Assembly: GCF_030386795.1 (NCBI RefSeq)
Contig: NZ_JANUQM010000008.1
Coordinates: 62,001 to 126,000, forward strand
Source of the DNA: Streptomyces sp. S.PNR 29
GTDB taxonomy: Bacteria > Actinomycetota > Actinomycetes > Streptomycetales > Streptomycetaceae
Direction: 5' to 3'
DNA length: 64,000 nt
The position numbers were made by a program, and so were the translations under genes. The notes beneath the pieces are model-generated. The model did no database searches, had not been told where the DNA came from, and saw nothing but the letters and a program-made list of their open reading frames with translations. Shown piece by piece: positions 41,975 through 50,856 of this stretch (position 1 is its first letter; each line of letters starts with the position of its first letter).

Positions 41975-42059
41975 GGGGAGTCTCCTGGGGGTTTCGTCCG
42001 ACGGAACCTAGGGGCTCTAGGTTTATGCCTAGGGTAAGTAGCCATGCCGAGGAGGGCCA

Positions 42060-43229
42060 GTGAATTTCACGGACGTCGCGTCACCGCGGGCGCGGGCGGC
42101 GCTGCGCCATGTGGCGGCCCGCTCCACGGGACCGGCCGTCGACCCGGAGCTGCGCATCACCCTGAACTTCCACCCCGACCGGCTGGTGCGCGGGGTGCCG
42201 ATCCTCACGGCGCTCGCCCAGGACGGCACGTACCACTCCCAGTTCGTGACCGGCACGAGCAACGGCGGCCTCACCGCGCACCCGGGAGGTGACCGCTGGC
42301 GCTGGGAGAGCCGGATCTTCGGCGGCGCGTACGACGACGCGGCGCCGCACGACCGGCCCGTGTACGGCGCGCTGAACTTCCGCCGTCAGGTGGTGGGCGC
42401 CGCCCCGAGGTTCGGCTCCTCGCACTTCCGGCTGGCAGGGTCGGCGCTGGCCCGCGCCACGTTCTGCTACCCCGACAGCGCCGCCGAGCCGACGCACTTC
42501 GGGGTCGCCGACGGCATGTCCCTCATCGCGCTGGCCGAGGCGGACCAGCAGGACGCCCTGAACGACTACATCGAGGCGCAGGTGCACGGTGGGATCGTCC
42601 TCGCACGGGACGTGGAGGCGCTCGTGCTCGACGCCTGCTACCGCGGCACCCCGGTCGAGGCAGCCGCCCGGCGCCTGCCGTGCCCCGTCGAGTGGCATCC
42701 CGGCTACCGGATCACCGTGGGCGAGCTGCGCCGCCACGCGGACTACCGCGGACCGGAGTACGCCGAACTCGGTGCCCGGATCGCCCGGGACGGCCGCGTC
42801 GACCCCAGGGCCATCGGCGACGCCGCCCGCACCGGGCGCTTCGAGCTGCAGGACCTGAAGATGGTCTGGCACACCCTCGCCCGCTTCGGCGCACCGGAAG
42901 GCGCGGGCACGGCGCGCTCCGCGCCGGCCGACGCGGGTGGCCGGGGTGGGGGAGTGGGGGTGGCTTGTGGTGTGTCCGTCGATGCGGGGGGCGGGAGCCT
43001 GGGGGAGGGCACGGTCTGTTCCGCGACCGTCGGCGCGGGTGGCCGGGGTGCGGGCGCGGGGTCGGCCTGTTCCGGGACCGTCGGGGCGGACGGCCCGGGT
43101 GCGGAGTCGGGGACGGCCTGTCCCACTCCCGCGGACGGCGGTGACCTGGTCCCGGGAGAAGGCGCGGACTACTCCGCCTCTGCCGGCGCCGGTGGCCAGA
43201 CGCCAGGGGCGAGTACGCCCAGCGCGTAG
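42060..43229 (+). CDS. DUF3626 protein with a 17-residue tandem-repeat tail
   Basis: 389 residues. Residues ~1-284 match DUF3626: LRITLNFHPDRLVRGVPIL, YHSQFVTGTSNGGLTAHPGG, RPVYGALNFRRQ, GSSHFRL, EAQVHGGIVLARDVEALVLDA, VEWHPGYRITVGELRRH. Function unknown; the His-rich motifs suggest a toxin-like or transferase fold. The last 102 residues are six tandem 17-residue Gly/Ala-rich repeats of the type ACSGTVGADGPGAESGT. The GTG at 42060 has GAGGAGG 4 bases upstream. The final 61 bp overlap the convergent PAS-LuxR gene. Confidence 0.85.
   Translation: MNFTDVASPRARAALRHVAARSTGPAVDPELRITLNFHPDRLVRGVPILTALAQDGTYHSQFVTGTSNGGLTAHPGGDRWRWESRIFGGAYDDAAPHDRPVYGALNFRRQVVGAAPRFGSSHFRLAGSALARATFCYPDSAAEPTHFGVADGMSLIALAEADQQDALNDYIEAQVHGGIVLARDVEALVLDACYRGTPVEAAARRLPCPVEWHPGYRITVGELRRHADYRGPEYAELGARIARDGRVDPRAIGDAARTGRFELQDLKMVWHTLARFGAPEGAGTARSAPADAGGRGGGVGVACGVSVDAGGGSLGEGTVCSATVGAGGRGAGAGSACSGTVGADGPGAESGTACPTPADGGDLVPGEGADYSASAGAGGQTPGASTPSA
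42912..43217 (+). repeat. Six degenerate 51-bp tandem repeats inside the DUF3626 gene
   Basis: The 3' part of the DUF3626 gene splits into six consecutive 51-bp units, each coding a 17-residue Gly/Ala/Ser-rich segment, most with a Cys at position 2 and GAGG or DAGG in the middle. The unit length stays exactly in frame. The last unit runs into the convergent LuxR gene's end. Confidence 0.75.
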
Positions 43230-43924
43230 GCACGGGCGACCAGTTCGGTCCGGTTGGTCGCGCCCCAGCGGGCGGACAGGCGTCGCAGGTGGTAGGTCAC
43301 GCCGTCCGAGGTGAGGCCGGTCTCGCGGGCGGCGCGGGCCGTGGTGGCGCCCCCGGCCAGCAGCGCCAGGATGCGGGCCTCCATCGGCGTCACGCGTACC
43401 GGCGTCTGCGCGCAGGGCTCCCGTTCACCCTGCACCCGCAGCATCACCAGCAGCGCGGGCGTGTCCTCCACGGTGTCGCTGACCGGGTCCGCCGTCAGCT
43501 CCCCGTACCGTTCCGCACCGCCGGGCGCCCGCCAGCACACCGATACCTGATACCGCGACCGGTGCCGCAGTCGCAGCGCCTGTGCGATCCGCTCCACCTG
43601 CGTCGCCTCCCGCGGGCTGAACAGCTCCAGCACGTCACGGCCGCGCAGCCGCCCCGGAGTCGTCCCGCACTCCGCCGCCATCGCCGGGTTGGCGAGCAGG
43701 ACCGCCCCGTACACGTCACACACCGCCACCGGCACCGTCACCCGGTCGAAGAGCGTCAGGGCGCGGTTGCGCCACACCACGGCCTCCAGCCGGTCCGCGT
43801 CCACCAGCGCCTCCTGCCACGACATGCCTGCACGCACCACAAAATCACGTACCACTCTCACCTGTTCACCAGGCAGGAGGCCGGCGCCGAAGAAGGTGGC
43901 GCCGGACCCGGCAGCCCCCGGCAC
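43169..43924 (-). CDS. PAS-domain LuxR-type transcriptional regulator
   Basis: Up to 251 residues. The PAS domain spans ~55-165 (LTLFDRVTVPVAVCDVYGAVLLANPAMAAECG, then RVLELFSPREATQVERI-like). The C-terminal LuxR HTH is TPMEARILALLAGGATTARAARETGLTSDGVTYHLRRLSARWG. The start is uncertain: GTG at 43924 gives the longest form, while later GTGs near 43865 and the ATG at 43826 (MSWQEALVDADRL) would remove an atypical leader. It lies next to and divergent from the P450-reductase gene and may control it. Confidence 0.82.
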   Translation of the reverse strand: MPGAAGSGATFFGAGLLPGEQVRVVRDFVVRAGMSWQEALVDADRLEAVVWRNRALTLFDRVTVPVAVCDVYGAVLLANPAMAAECGTTPGRLRGRDVLELFSPREATQVERIAQALRLRHRSRYQVSVCWRAPGGAERYGELTADPVSDTVEDTPALLVMLRVQGEREPCAQTPVRVTPMEARILALLAGGATTARAARETGLTSDGVTYHLRRLSARWGATNRTELVARAYALGVLAPGVWPPAPAEAE

Positions 43925-43965
43925 TCAGCCGTACGGCACCGCGCCGGCCCGCTTTAGCGGGAGCA

Positions 43966-44013
43966 CAAGCGCTTGCGCAAGGCCCGGCGGACGATTTCGA
44001 CTGCATGATCATG
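43966..44013. promoter_or_regulatory. Two 10-bp palindromes in the P450-reductase promoter
   Basis: CAAGCGCTTG at 43966-43975 and CATGATCATG at 44004-44013 are perfect palindromes upstream of the fused P450 gene (ATG 44097). The first shares the AAGCGCTTG core with 8789-8797 near moxR. Confidence 0.4.
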
Positions 44014-44096
44014 TAGTGCGGTGGCGCCGCCCGCCCGGTCCCGTGGATCACGCTGGATCGCAGTACTTCCGTACCGCGAAAGGCAGTTGTCGCGCC

Positions 44097-47000
44097 ATGT
44101 CCCCCACCGCGCCGCACCCGCAGACCTTCGGCACCCTCCCCGGCGTCCCCGTTGTCGACATCACCGCCACCGGACCCGGCCTCACCCCGATCCAGCAGGT
44201 CATGGACCTGATGCGGGAGCACGGGCCGGTGCTCGTGCGGCGGCTGCACGGCCGGGACACGCTGTTCGTCGCCGATCTGGACCTGGTGACCGACCTCGCC
44301 GACGAGCGGCGGTTCGCCAAGAACATCGGGCCCGCCCTGGAGAACGTCCGGGAGTTCGCCGCCGACGGGCTGTTCACCGCGTACAACGACGAGCCCAACT
44401 GGGCCAAGGCGCACGACATCCTCATGCCCGCCTTCGCGCTCGGCTCGATGCGCACCTACCACCCCGTGATGCTGAAGGTGGCCCGCCGCCTCATCGACAC
44501 CTGGGACCGCGCCGCCCGTGCCGGGCAGCCGGTGAACGTGCCCGACGACATGACCCGGATGACGCTCGACACCATCGGCCTCGCCGGGTTCGGCTACGAC
44601 TTCGGCTCCTTCGACCGCGACGAGCCCCACCCCTTCGTCGAGGCGATGGTCCGCTGCCTGGAGTGGAGCATGAACCGCCTGGCCCGCATCCCGGGCCGGG
44701 ACTACGCGGACGCCGACGCGGCCTTCCGCGCCGACGCCGGCTACCTCGCCCAGGTCGTCGACGACGTCATCGCCTCCCGCGCCGGCACCGACCAGAGCCA
44801 GGCCGACGACCTGCTCGGCCTCATGCTCACCGCCGAGCACCCGGCCGACGGCACCACGCTGGACGCCGCCAACATCCGCAACCAGGTCATCACCTTCCTG
44901 ATCGCCGGGCACGAGACGACCTCCGGTGCGATGTCCTTCGCGATGTACTACCTGGCCAAGCACCCGACCGCGCTCCAGCTCGTGCAGCGCGAGGTGGACG
45001 CGCTGTGGGGCGACCAGGCCGACCCGGAGCCGACGTACGACGAGATCGGCAGGCTGACGTACACCCGCCAGGTCCTCAACGAGGCGCTCAGGCTGTGGCC
45101 GACCGCCGCCGCCTTCAGCCGGCAGGCCCTCGACGACACACTGCTCGGCGGGCGGATCCCGCTGCGGGCCGGGCAGGGCGTGATCGTCCTCGCGCCGATG
45201 CTGCACCGCCAGCCCGTCTGGGGCGACAACCCCGAGCTGTTCGACCCCTCCCGTTTCACGCCCGAGGCGGAGGCGGCCCGTCCGGTGCACGCCTTCAAGC
45301 CGTTCGGCACCGGTGAACGCGCCTGCATCGGACGGCAGTTCGCGCTGCACGAGGCCACCATGCTGCTGGCGATGCTCGTCCACCGTTACCGGCTGCGGGA
45401 CCACGCCGACTACCGGCTCACGGTGAAGGAGACCCTGACCCTCAAGCCCGAGGACTTCACCCTGACCCTCATACCGCGCACCGACCGCGTGCACCCCCCG
45501 CTGCCCGGCGCAGCCCCCGTCACCGACGAGGCCACGTCGGCCACGACCCCGCTGCCCGCCCGGGTCCGCTCCGGCACCGGCGCCCTCTTCCTGCACGGCA
45601 GCAACTACGGCACGTGCCGCGAGTTCGCCGACCGACTGGCCGACGAGGCCGCCGCGCTCGGCTGCGAGACCGAGGTCGCGCCCCTGGACGCGTACACCGG
45701 CGGCCTGCCCACCGACCGCCCCGTCGTCATCACCGCCGCCTCCTACAACGGCCGCCCCACCGACGACGCCACCGCCTTCGCCGCCTGGCTGGAGGACACC
45801 CACGACCTCACCGGAGTGACCTACGCCGTCCTGGGCGTCGGCGACCGCAACTGGGCCGCCACCTACCAGCACGTCCCCACCCGCATCGACGACCGCCTCG
45901 CCGGCCTCGGCGCCACCCGGCTCCTCGACCGCACCGCCGCCGACGCCTCCGGCGACCTGAGCGGCACCGTCCGCGACTTCACCGCCCGGCTGCGCACCGC
46001 CCTCCTGGAGCGGTACGGCGACCCCGAGGCGACCGCCCCGGCCGACGAGCCGGCGACGGCCTACGAGGTCCGCACGCTGACCGGCGGCCCCCTGGACGCC
46101 CTCGCCGAGCGGCACGGGCTGGTGCCCATGACCGTCACCGAGGCGTACGACCTCACCGCCCCCGGACACCCCCGCAGGAAGCGGTTCGTCCGGGTGGCCC
46201 TGCCCGACGGCGTCAGCTACCGCACCGCCGACCACCTCACGGTCCTGCCCGCCAACGACCCGGCCCTCGTCGAACGCGCCGCCGCCGCGTTCGGCGTCGA
46301 CCTCGACGGCGTCCTGGACATCCGCGCCACCCGGCCCCGCCGCGACGGCCTCGCCGTGGACCGGCCCCTGACGGTGCGCCTACTGCTCACGCACCACGTC
46401 GAGCTGCAGGAGCGCCCGAGCGCCGCCCAACGGGCCGCGCTCGCCGCCGCCAACCCGTGCCCGCCCGAACGGATGGCCCTTCAGGCCCTCACCGACGACG
46501 ACCCGCGCACCCTGGTGGAGATCGTCGAGGACCACCCCGCCCTGCGCGGTGCCCTCGACTGGCCGCGGCTTCTCGACCTGCTCACCCCGCTGCGGCCCCG
46601 GCACTACTCCATCTCCTCCTCGCCCGCCGTCGACCCCGGACACGCGGACCTGATGGTGTCCCTGCTCCAGGCCCCCGCCCGCTCCGGCAGGGGCGTCTAC
46701 CGCGGCACCGGATCCGGCTACCTCGCGGCCGTCCGGCCCGGCGACACGGTGTACGCCCGGGTCCAACCGTGCCGGGAGGCCTTCCGCATCGACGCCGCCG
46801 ACGGTTCCGTACCGGTCGTGATGGTCGCGGCCGGCACCGGCCTGGCCCCGTTCCGCGGAGCCATCGCCGACCGCGTGGGGCAGCTCGCCGCGGGCGCCCA
46901 CCTCGCCTCGGCCCTCTGCTACTTCGGCTGTGACGCGCCGGACGCCGACTTCCTGCACGCCGGGGAACTCCGCGCCGCCGAGGCCGCCGGAGCGGTCTCC

Positions 47001-47276
47001 CTCCGGCCCGCGTTCAGCGCCGCCCCCGAGCGCGGCATGACCTTCGTGCAGCACCGCATCGCCGCCGAGGCCGACGAGGTCTGGGACCTGCTGAACGCCG
47101 GAGCGAGGGTGTACGTCTGCGGCGACGGCGCCCGGATGGCGCCCGGTGTCCGGGAGGCGTTCCGTACCCTGTACCGGAAGCACACTCCGGACGCCGACGA
47201 GACGGCCGCCGAGGAGTGGCTCGACCAACTGATCGCGGCCGGGCGTTACGTCGAGGACGTCTACGCGGCCGGCTGA
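44097..47276 (+). CDS. Self-sufficient cytochrome P450 / NADPH-P450 reductase fusion (CYP102 type)
   Basis: 1059 residues, the size of P450 BM3, with all three modules. Heme domain ~1-460: ADGLFTAYNDEPNW with Phe93 at the BM3 Phe87 position, I-helix GHETTSG (271-277), EALRLWP, heme Cys410 in FGTGERACIG. FMN flavodoxin domain ~490-640: LHGSNYGTCREFADRL. FAD/NADPH domain ~660-1059: RHYSISSSP, AAGTGLAPFRG, YVCGDGARMA. BM3 ends with a Trp before the last two residues that stacks on FAD; here the end is DVYAAG with Tyr1056. Likely role: fatty-acid or related hydroxylation with NADPH. Ribosome site weak. Confidence 0.95.
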   Translation: MSPTAPHPQTFGTLPGVPVVDITATGPGLTPIQQVMDLMREHGPVLVRRLHGRDTLFVADLDLVTDLADERRFAKNIGPALENVREFAADGLFTAYNDEPNWAKAHDILMPAFALGSMRTYHPVMLKVARRLIDTWDRAARAGQPVNVPDDMTRMTLDTIGLAGFGYDFGSFDRDEPHPFVEAMVRCLEWSMNRLARIPGRDYADADAAFRADAGYLAQVVDDVIASRAGTDQSQADDLLGLMLTAEHPADGTTLDAANIRNQVITFLIAGHETTSGAMSFAMYYLAKHPTALQLVQREVDALWGDQADPEPTYDEIGRLTYTRQVLNEALRLWPTAAAFSRQALDDTLLGGRIPLRAGQGVIVLAPMLHRQPVWGDNPELFDPSRFTPEAEAARPVHAFKPFGTGERACIGRQFALHEATMLLAMLVHRYRLRDHADYRLTVKETLTLKPEDFTLTLIPRTDRVHPPLPGAAPVTDEATSATTPLPARVRSGTGALFLHGSNYGTCREFADRLADEAAALGCETEVAPLDAYTGGLPTDRPVVITAASYNGRPTDDATAFAAWLEDTHDLTGVTYAVLGVGDRNWAATYQHVPTRIDDRLAGLGATRLLDRTAADASGDLSGTVRDFTARLRTALLERYGDPEATAPADEPATAYEVRTLTGGPLDALAERHGLVPMTVTEAYDLTAPGHPRRKRFVRVALPDGVSYRTADHLTVLPANDPALVERAAAAFGVDLDGVLDIRATRPRRDGLAVDRPLTVRLLLTHHVELQERPSAAQRAALAAANPCPPERMALQALTDDDPRTLVEIVEDHPALRGALDWPRLLDLLTPLRPRHYSISSSPAVDPGHADLMVSLLQAPARSGRGVYRGTGSGYLAAVRPGDTVYARVQPCREAFRIDAADGSVPVVMVAAGTGLAPFRGAIADRVGQLAAGAHLASALCYFGCDAPDADFLHAGELRAAEAAGAVSLRPAFSAAPERGMTFVQHRIAAEADEVWDLLNAGARVYVCGDGARMAPGVREAFRTLYRKHTPDADETAAEEWLDQLIAAGRYVEDVYAAG

Positions 47277-47300
47277 CCGAAGGAGAGGGGTGGGCGCTCG

Positions 47301-48275
47301 GTGGGGGACTCCTGGGAACGGGCCCGGCGCATCCTGGAGGCGGCGGGCCTGCCGCCCGGCCGGCTTGCCCGGATCCGGCCGCTGACGGGCGGGACGTACA
47401 ACGCGGTCGAGGAACTCGTCCTCACCGACGGCAGCCGTTACGTACTGAAGATCCCGCCCGCGCCGGCCACCCCCGGACTGCGGTACGAAAGCCGGCTCCT
47501 CGTCTCCGAGGCGGAGTTCTACCGCGCGGCCGCCGAGGCCGGCGTACCGGCGCCGCGCGTCGTGGACCTCGGCGGCGAGACCGGCGAACCGTATCTGCTG
47601 ATGACCGCCTGTCCGGGAGACCCCTGGGACGGATCCCTCACGGAAGCCGAAAAGGCGCGCCTGCGCGCGGAGTTGGGGCGTCAGGTGGCCCGCCTGCACC
47701 GAGTGACCGGGCCGGGCTTCGGCTACCCGTCCGGTGCCCTCGGCCCGCTCGCGCCCGACTGGCCGACCGCCTTCGCCGCGATGGCCGACGCCGTCCTCGA
47801 CGACGCCCGCCGCTACGGCGCCCGCCTGCCCCGCCCCGCCGACGAGGTGGCCCGCGCGCTCGGGGCCGCCTACGGGGCGCTCGACGAGGTCACCGTCCCG
47901 CGTCTGGTCCACTTCGACCTGTGGGACGGCAACATTCTGGTGGACCGCTCGGCGGGGGAGGCCCGCATCGGCGGGCTCATCGACGGGGAGCGCATGTTCT
48001 GGGGGGACCCCCTGGCCGACTTCGTCTCCCTGGCACTGCTCGGGGACATCAGGACGGACGAGCCGTTCCTGGCCGGTTACCGGGACGCCGGCGGGCGGGC
48101 CGGGTTCGATGTCCCTGCCCGCCTCCGGCTCGCGCTCTACCGTGCCTACCTCTACCTGATCATGCTCACGGAGACGATCCCCCGGGCGGTCGGCGACGAG
48201 CGCGAGGGGTGGGTGCAGGAGACGGTCGCCCCGGAACTCATGGCGGCGCTGGAGGAGATCCGGCAGCTGTCCTGA
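47301..48275 (+). CDS. Aminoglycoside-phosphotransferase-family kinase
   Basis: 324-residue APH/ChoK-like kinase. N-terminal nucleotide-binding lobe (IRPLTGGTYNAVEELVLTDGSRYVLKI, with Lys in VLKI), catalytic loop VHFDLWDGNILV (HxDxxxxN) and the metal motif GGLIDGERMFWGDPLADF. The substrate could be an aminoglycoside, a sugar or another small alcohol; many Streptomyces homologues are not resistance enzymes. GTG start 24 bp after the P450-reductase stop, so cotranscription is possible. Confidence 0.85.
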   Translation: MGDSWERARRILEAAGLPPGRLARIRPLTGGTYNAVEELVLTDGSRYVLKIPPAPATPGLRYESRLLVSEAEFYRAAAEAGVPAPRVVDLGGETGEPYLLMTACPGDPWDGSLTEAEKARLRAELGRQVARLHRVTGPGFGYPSGALGPLAPDWPTAFAAMADAVLDDARRYGARLPRPADEVARALGAAYGALDEVTVPRLVHFDLWDGNILVDRSAGEARIGGLIDGERMFWGDPLADFVSLALLGDIRTDEPFLAGYRDAGGRAGFDVPARLRLALYRAYLYLIMLTETIPRAVGDEREGWVQETVAPELMAALEEIRQLS

Positions 48276-48360
48276 CGGCGCCACCGAGGTTTCGCAGGTC
48301 ACCGCGGAGGTACTCGGTCCCGCTCGCACGAAAGCAAGGGCGACAGGAAAGGAGTGTGCC

Positions 48361-48615
48361 GTGACCGACCACCGTCTCGAAGCGCCGGGGGAGAACGGTG
48401 AGCCCGTCCCGCGGGACATGCCGGACCAGCAGGCGGACACCGGCGAGGACCGCTGGGAGGTCGCTCCCTCCGACGCGGAAGCCGACAGCGAGAAGGAAGA
48501 CGAGCGCGCCACCGACGTTCCCGACACCGACGAGGCGGGCACGGGCCGGCAGGGCGCCCCGCACTCGGCCACGGTCAATCCGGAGCACCCCACGCCGGAA
48601 GAGCCGTCCGCCTGA
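48361..48615 (+). CDS. Small acidic hydrophilic protein, function unknown
   Basis: 84 residues, strongly acidic and without hydrophobic core: segments such as GENGEPVPRDMPDQQADTG and SDAEADSEKEDERATDVPD, rich in Asp, Glu, Pro and Ser. Probably intrinsically disordered. The GTG follows GGAAAGGAG, a strong ribosome site, and codon use is typical, which supports a real gene. Such small acidic proteins in Streptomyces are often stress- or development-related, without known activity. Confidence 0.65.
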   Translation: MTDHRLEAPGENGEPVPRDMPDQQADTGEDRWEVAPSDAEADSEKEDERATDVPDTDEAGTGRQGAPHSATVNPEHPTPEEPSA

Positions 48616-48707
48616 CCGCGGCACAGGGGGGGTCCGGGACGGACGACAACCACCGGAAGATGCGCGTACCCGGGCCCGCGACGCCGAGCTGATCCGAAAG
48701 AAGGGTC

Positions 48708-49736
48708 CTAGCCGACCTTGCGCCCCCGCAGGGGCTCCGTGTCGGCGCCGGCCCCCTGCTGCAGCCCCAGCAGGAACTCCTCCAGTACCTGGGGCGCCGT
48801 GCGCTCCGGACGCCAGCCCAGTTCCGTACGTGCGCGCGTGCAGTCCATCAGGGGCAGCCGCAGGACCGCGTCGAAGAGGTGCGGTGAGGCGGGCAACAGG
48901 TGCAGACCCCACGCGGCGGCGATCGCCGAGCGGACCGCCGTGCGGGGCACCCGGACCCGGCGGGCGCCGAGCATCTCGCCCAGCAGCTCCGCGTCGAGAG
49001 GCGGCTCGGCGGCCAGATTGAAGGCGCCACGCACTTCGGTGTGCACCGCGAGCCGGTACGCCTTGGCCGCGTCGTCGGTGTGCAGCGCCTGCACCCGCAG
49101 TCCCGGGACGTCGGGAAGGAACGGCAGCAATTCGGGACGCGCCAGCGGCCCCGGCAGGAAACGGCCGCCGAAGATCCGCCGCTGCTCGCTCGCCGACTCC
49201 CGCTTGAAGAGGAAGGCGGGCCGCATCCGCACGACCCGGACCTCCGGGTGCTCGCGCTCGAAGGTGTCCAGGGCCCGCTCCAGGTAGGCCTTCTCCCGGC
49301 AGTACGCGGCATCCGGCCAGCCGTGCGTCGGCCACGACTCGTCCACCGCGTGATCCTTCGGCCCCGGAGAGTACGCGCCGACCGACGAGGCGTGCACCAG
49401 CGTGGACACACCGGCCGCGGCCACCGCCTCGAACACCCGGATGGAACCGAGGACGTTCGTACGCCAGGTCGCCGCCGGATCGTGCGTCGGCTGGAACGCC
49501 CAGGCCAGATGGACCACGGCGTCGGCGCCCGTGAACTCCTTGACGAGGTCGGTCTGTTCGGATGCCAGGTCGACCGCGGACCAGTCCGTCTTCGGAGGCG
49601 ACCAGTCGGGGAGCCGCCGGGCCAGGCCGCGTACGGACCCGACCTCCGCATCCTCGGAGAGAAGGCGCACCACGCTGGTGCCGACGTTGCCGGTGGCGCC
49701 CGTGACCACGATCCTGCTGCCGGTTCCGCTACTCAC
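48708..49736 (-). CDS. NAD-dependent epimerase/dehydratase (extended SDR)
   Basis: 342 residues. Rossmann motif VVTGATGNVG near the N-terminus, VVHLAWAF, the active-site serine region VHASSVGAY, and the catalytic YxxxK as YCREK. The C-terminal substrate domain ends RARTELGWRPERTAPQVLEEF. It resembles sugar-nucleotide epimerases or atypical extended SDRs of unknown substrate. The GTG at 49736 has GAGGAG 6 bases upstream. Confidence 0.88.
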   Translation of the reverse strand: MSSGTGSRIVVTGATGNVGTSVVRLLSEDAEVGSVRGLARRLPDWSPPKTDWSAVDLASEQTDLVKEFTGADAVVHLAWAFQPTHDPAATWRTNVLGSIRVFEAVAAAGVSTLVHASSVGAYSPGPKDHAVDESWPTHGWPDAAYCREKAYLERALDTFEREHPEVRVVRMRPAFLFKRESASEQRRIFGGRFLPGPLARPELLPFLPDVPGLRVQALHTDDAAKAYRLAVHTEVRGAFNLAAEPPLDAELLGEMLGARRVRVPRTAVRSAIAAAWGLHLLPASPHLFDAVLRLPLMDCTRARTELGWRPERTAPQVLEEFLLGLQQGAGADTEPLRGRKVG

Positions 49737-49886
49737 CTTCGGCTCCTCTCGGCCGTCTGCCCGGACGGGGAGGCCACCGAGTACCCCGCTCGCCCGCCCT
49801 GCACGCGGACCGGCGGGGGCGGGATCGGGCCAAACGGGCACGGCCGGGGCCGGCGCGCCCGGGAGAGGGGGTGTCCGCGAGTCGCT

Positions 49887-50849
49887 CTAGGCGGCGAACG
49901 CGTCCACGCCCGTCAGCTCCGCCGACAGCTCCCACAGCCGTGCCGCCTGCTCCGGGTCGACGGCCCAGTCCTTGACGCCGGTGCGTTCACCGTCGGCCGG
50001 GGCGGGCTCGGCGATGTCGCAGTCCTCCAGGTAGACACCGCCCAGGCCGTCCAGCTGCGGCGAGGTCGCGGCCCACACCTGGGTGGCCGCGCCCTGCTGC
50101 GGGGTCTTGAAGGCGTCGGGGTCGACGAGATTGCCGTGCTCGTCGATCCAGCCGTTCGCCACCATCTCCTCCTTCGGCAGATGCCGCTGGAGAGGGGTGA
50201 GGATGCCGCCCGGATGGAGGGAGAAGGCCCGTACGCCCCGGTCCCGGGCGAGCCTGTCGAGGTGCACGGCGAACAGGACGTTGGCGGTCTTTGCCTGCCC
50301 GTACGCCGCCCACTTGTCGTAGCCGCTCCGCCAGTGGACGTCGTCCCAGCGGATGCCGGAGAAGTGGTGTCCGCGCGAGGAGACGGAGACCACGCGGGCG
50401 CCGCCGGGCTCGATCGCCGGCCACAGACGGCACACCAGCGCGAAGTGACCCAGGTGGTTCGTGGCGAACTGCGCCTCCCAGCCGGGCCCGACCCGTGTCT
50501 CGGGGCAGGCCATGATCCCTGCGTTGTTGATGACCATGTCGACGGTGCGGCCGGTGGCCAGGAACCGCTCGGCGAAGGCGCGTACGCTCCCCAGGTCGCC
50601 CAGGTCCAGCTCGTCCACCTCGACGCCGGCCAGGCCGCCCACGGCTTCCCGCGCGACGGCCGGACGACGGGCGGGAACGACGACGCGCGCGCCGGCCTTG
50701 GCGAGGGCGCGTGTGGTCTCCAGACCGAGCCCCGAGTAGCCGCCGGTGACGATCGCGAGCCGTCCGGTCAGGTCGATGCCGTCGAGGACGTCGGCGGCGG
50801 TGCTGCGGGCGCCGAAGCCCGAGCCGATCTTGTGCTGTGCGGTGCTCAT
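49887..50849 (-). CDS. Short-chain dehydrogenase/reductase, probably leaderless
   Basis: 320 residues of the WWOX/retinol-dehydrogenase-like SDR group: IVTGGYSGLGLETTRALA, VINNAGIMACPE, FATNHLGHFAL, VVSVSSRGHH and YxxxK in YGQAKTANV. Substrate unknown. The ATG at 50849 has no ribosome site but begins where transcription from the adjacent MerR-type promoter should start, so the mRNA is probably leaderless. The long open frame upstream (to 51029) lacks start signals and crosses the promoter. It is followed by the epimerase gene after about 150 bp. Confidence 0.88.
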   Translation of the reverse strand: MSTAQHKIGSGFGARSTAADVLDGIDLTGRLAIVTGGYSGLGLETTRALAKAGARVVVPARRPAVAREAVGGLAGVEVDELDLGDLGSVRAFAERFLATGRTVDMVINNAGIMACPETRVGPGWEAQFATNHLGHFALVCRLWPAIEPGGARVVSVSSRGHHFSGIRWDDVHWRSGYDKWAAYGQAKTANVLFAVHLDRLARDRGVRAFSLHPGGILTPLQRHLPKEEMVANGWIDEHGNLVDPDAFKTPQQGAATQVWAATSPQLDGLGGVYLEDCDIAEPAPADGERTGVKDWAVDPEQAARLWELSAELTGVDAFAA

Positions 50850-50856
50850 GTCCGGA

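Noticed and set aside
32781..48275. Antibiotic biosynthetic cluster around the two P450s, APH-like kinase and esterase
   Set aside because: No polyketide, peptide, terpene or aminocyclitol synthase is present; the genes have separate promoters and regulators and look like independent loci.
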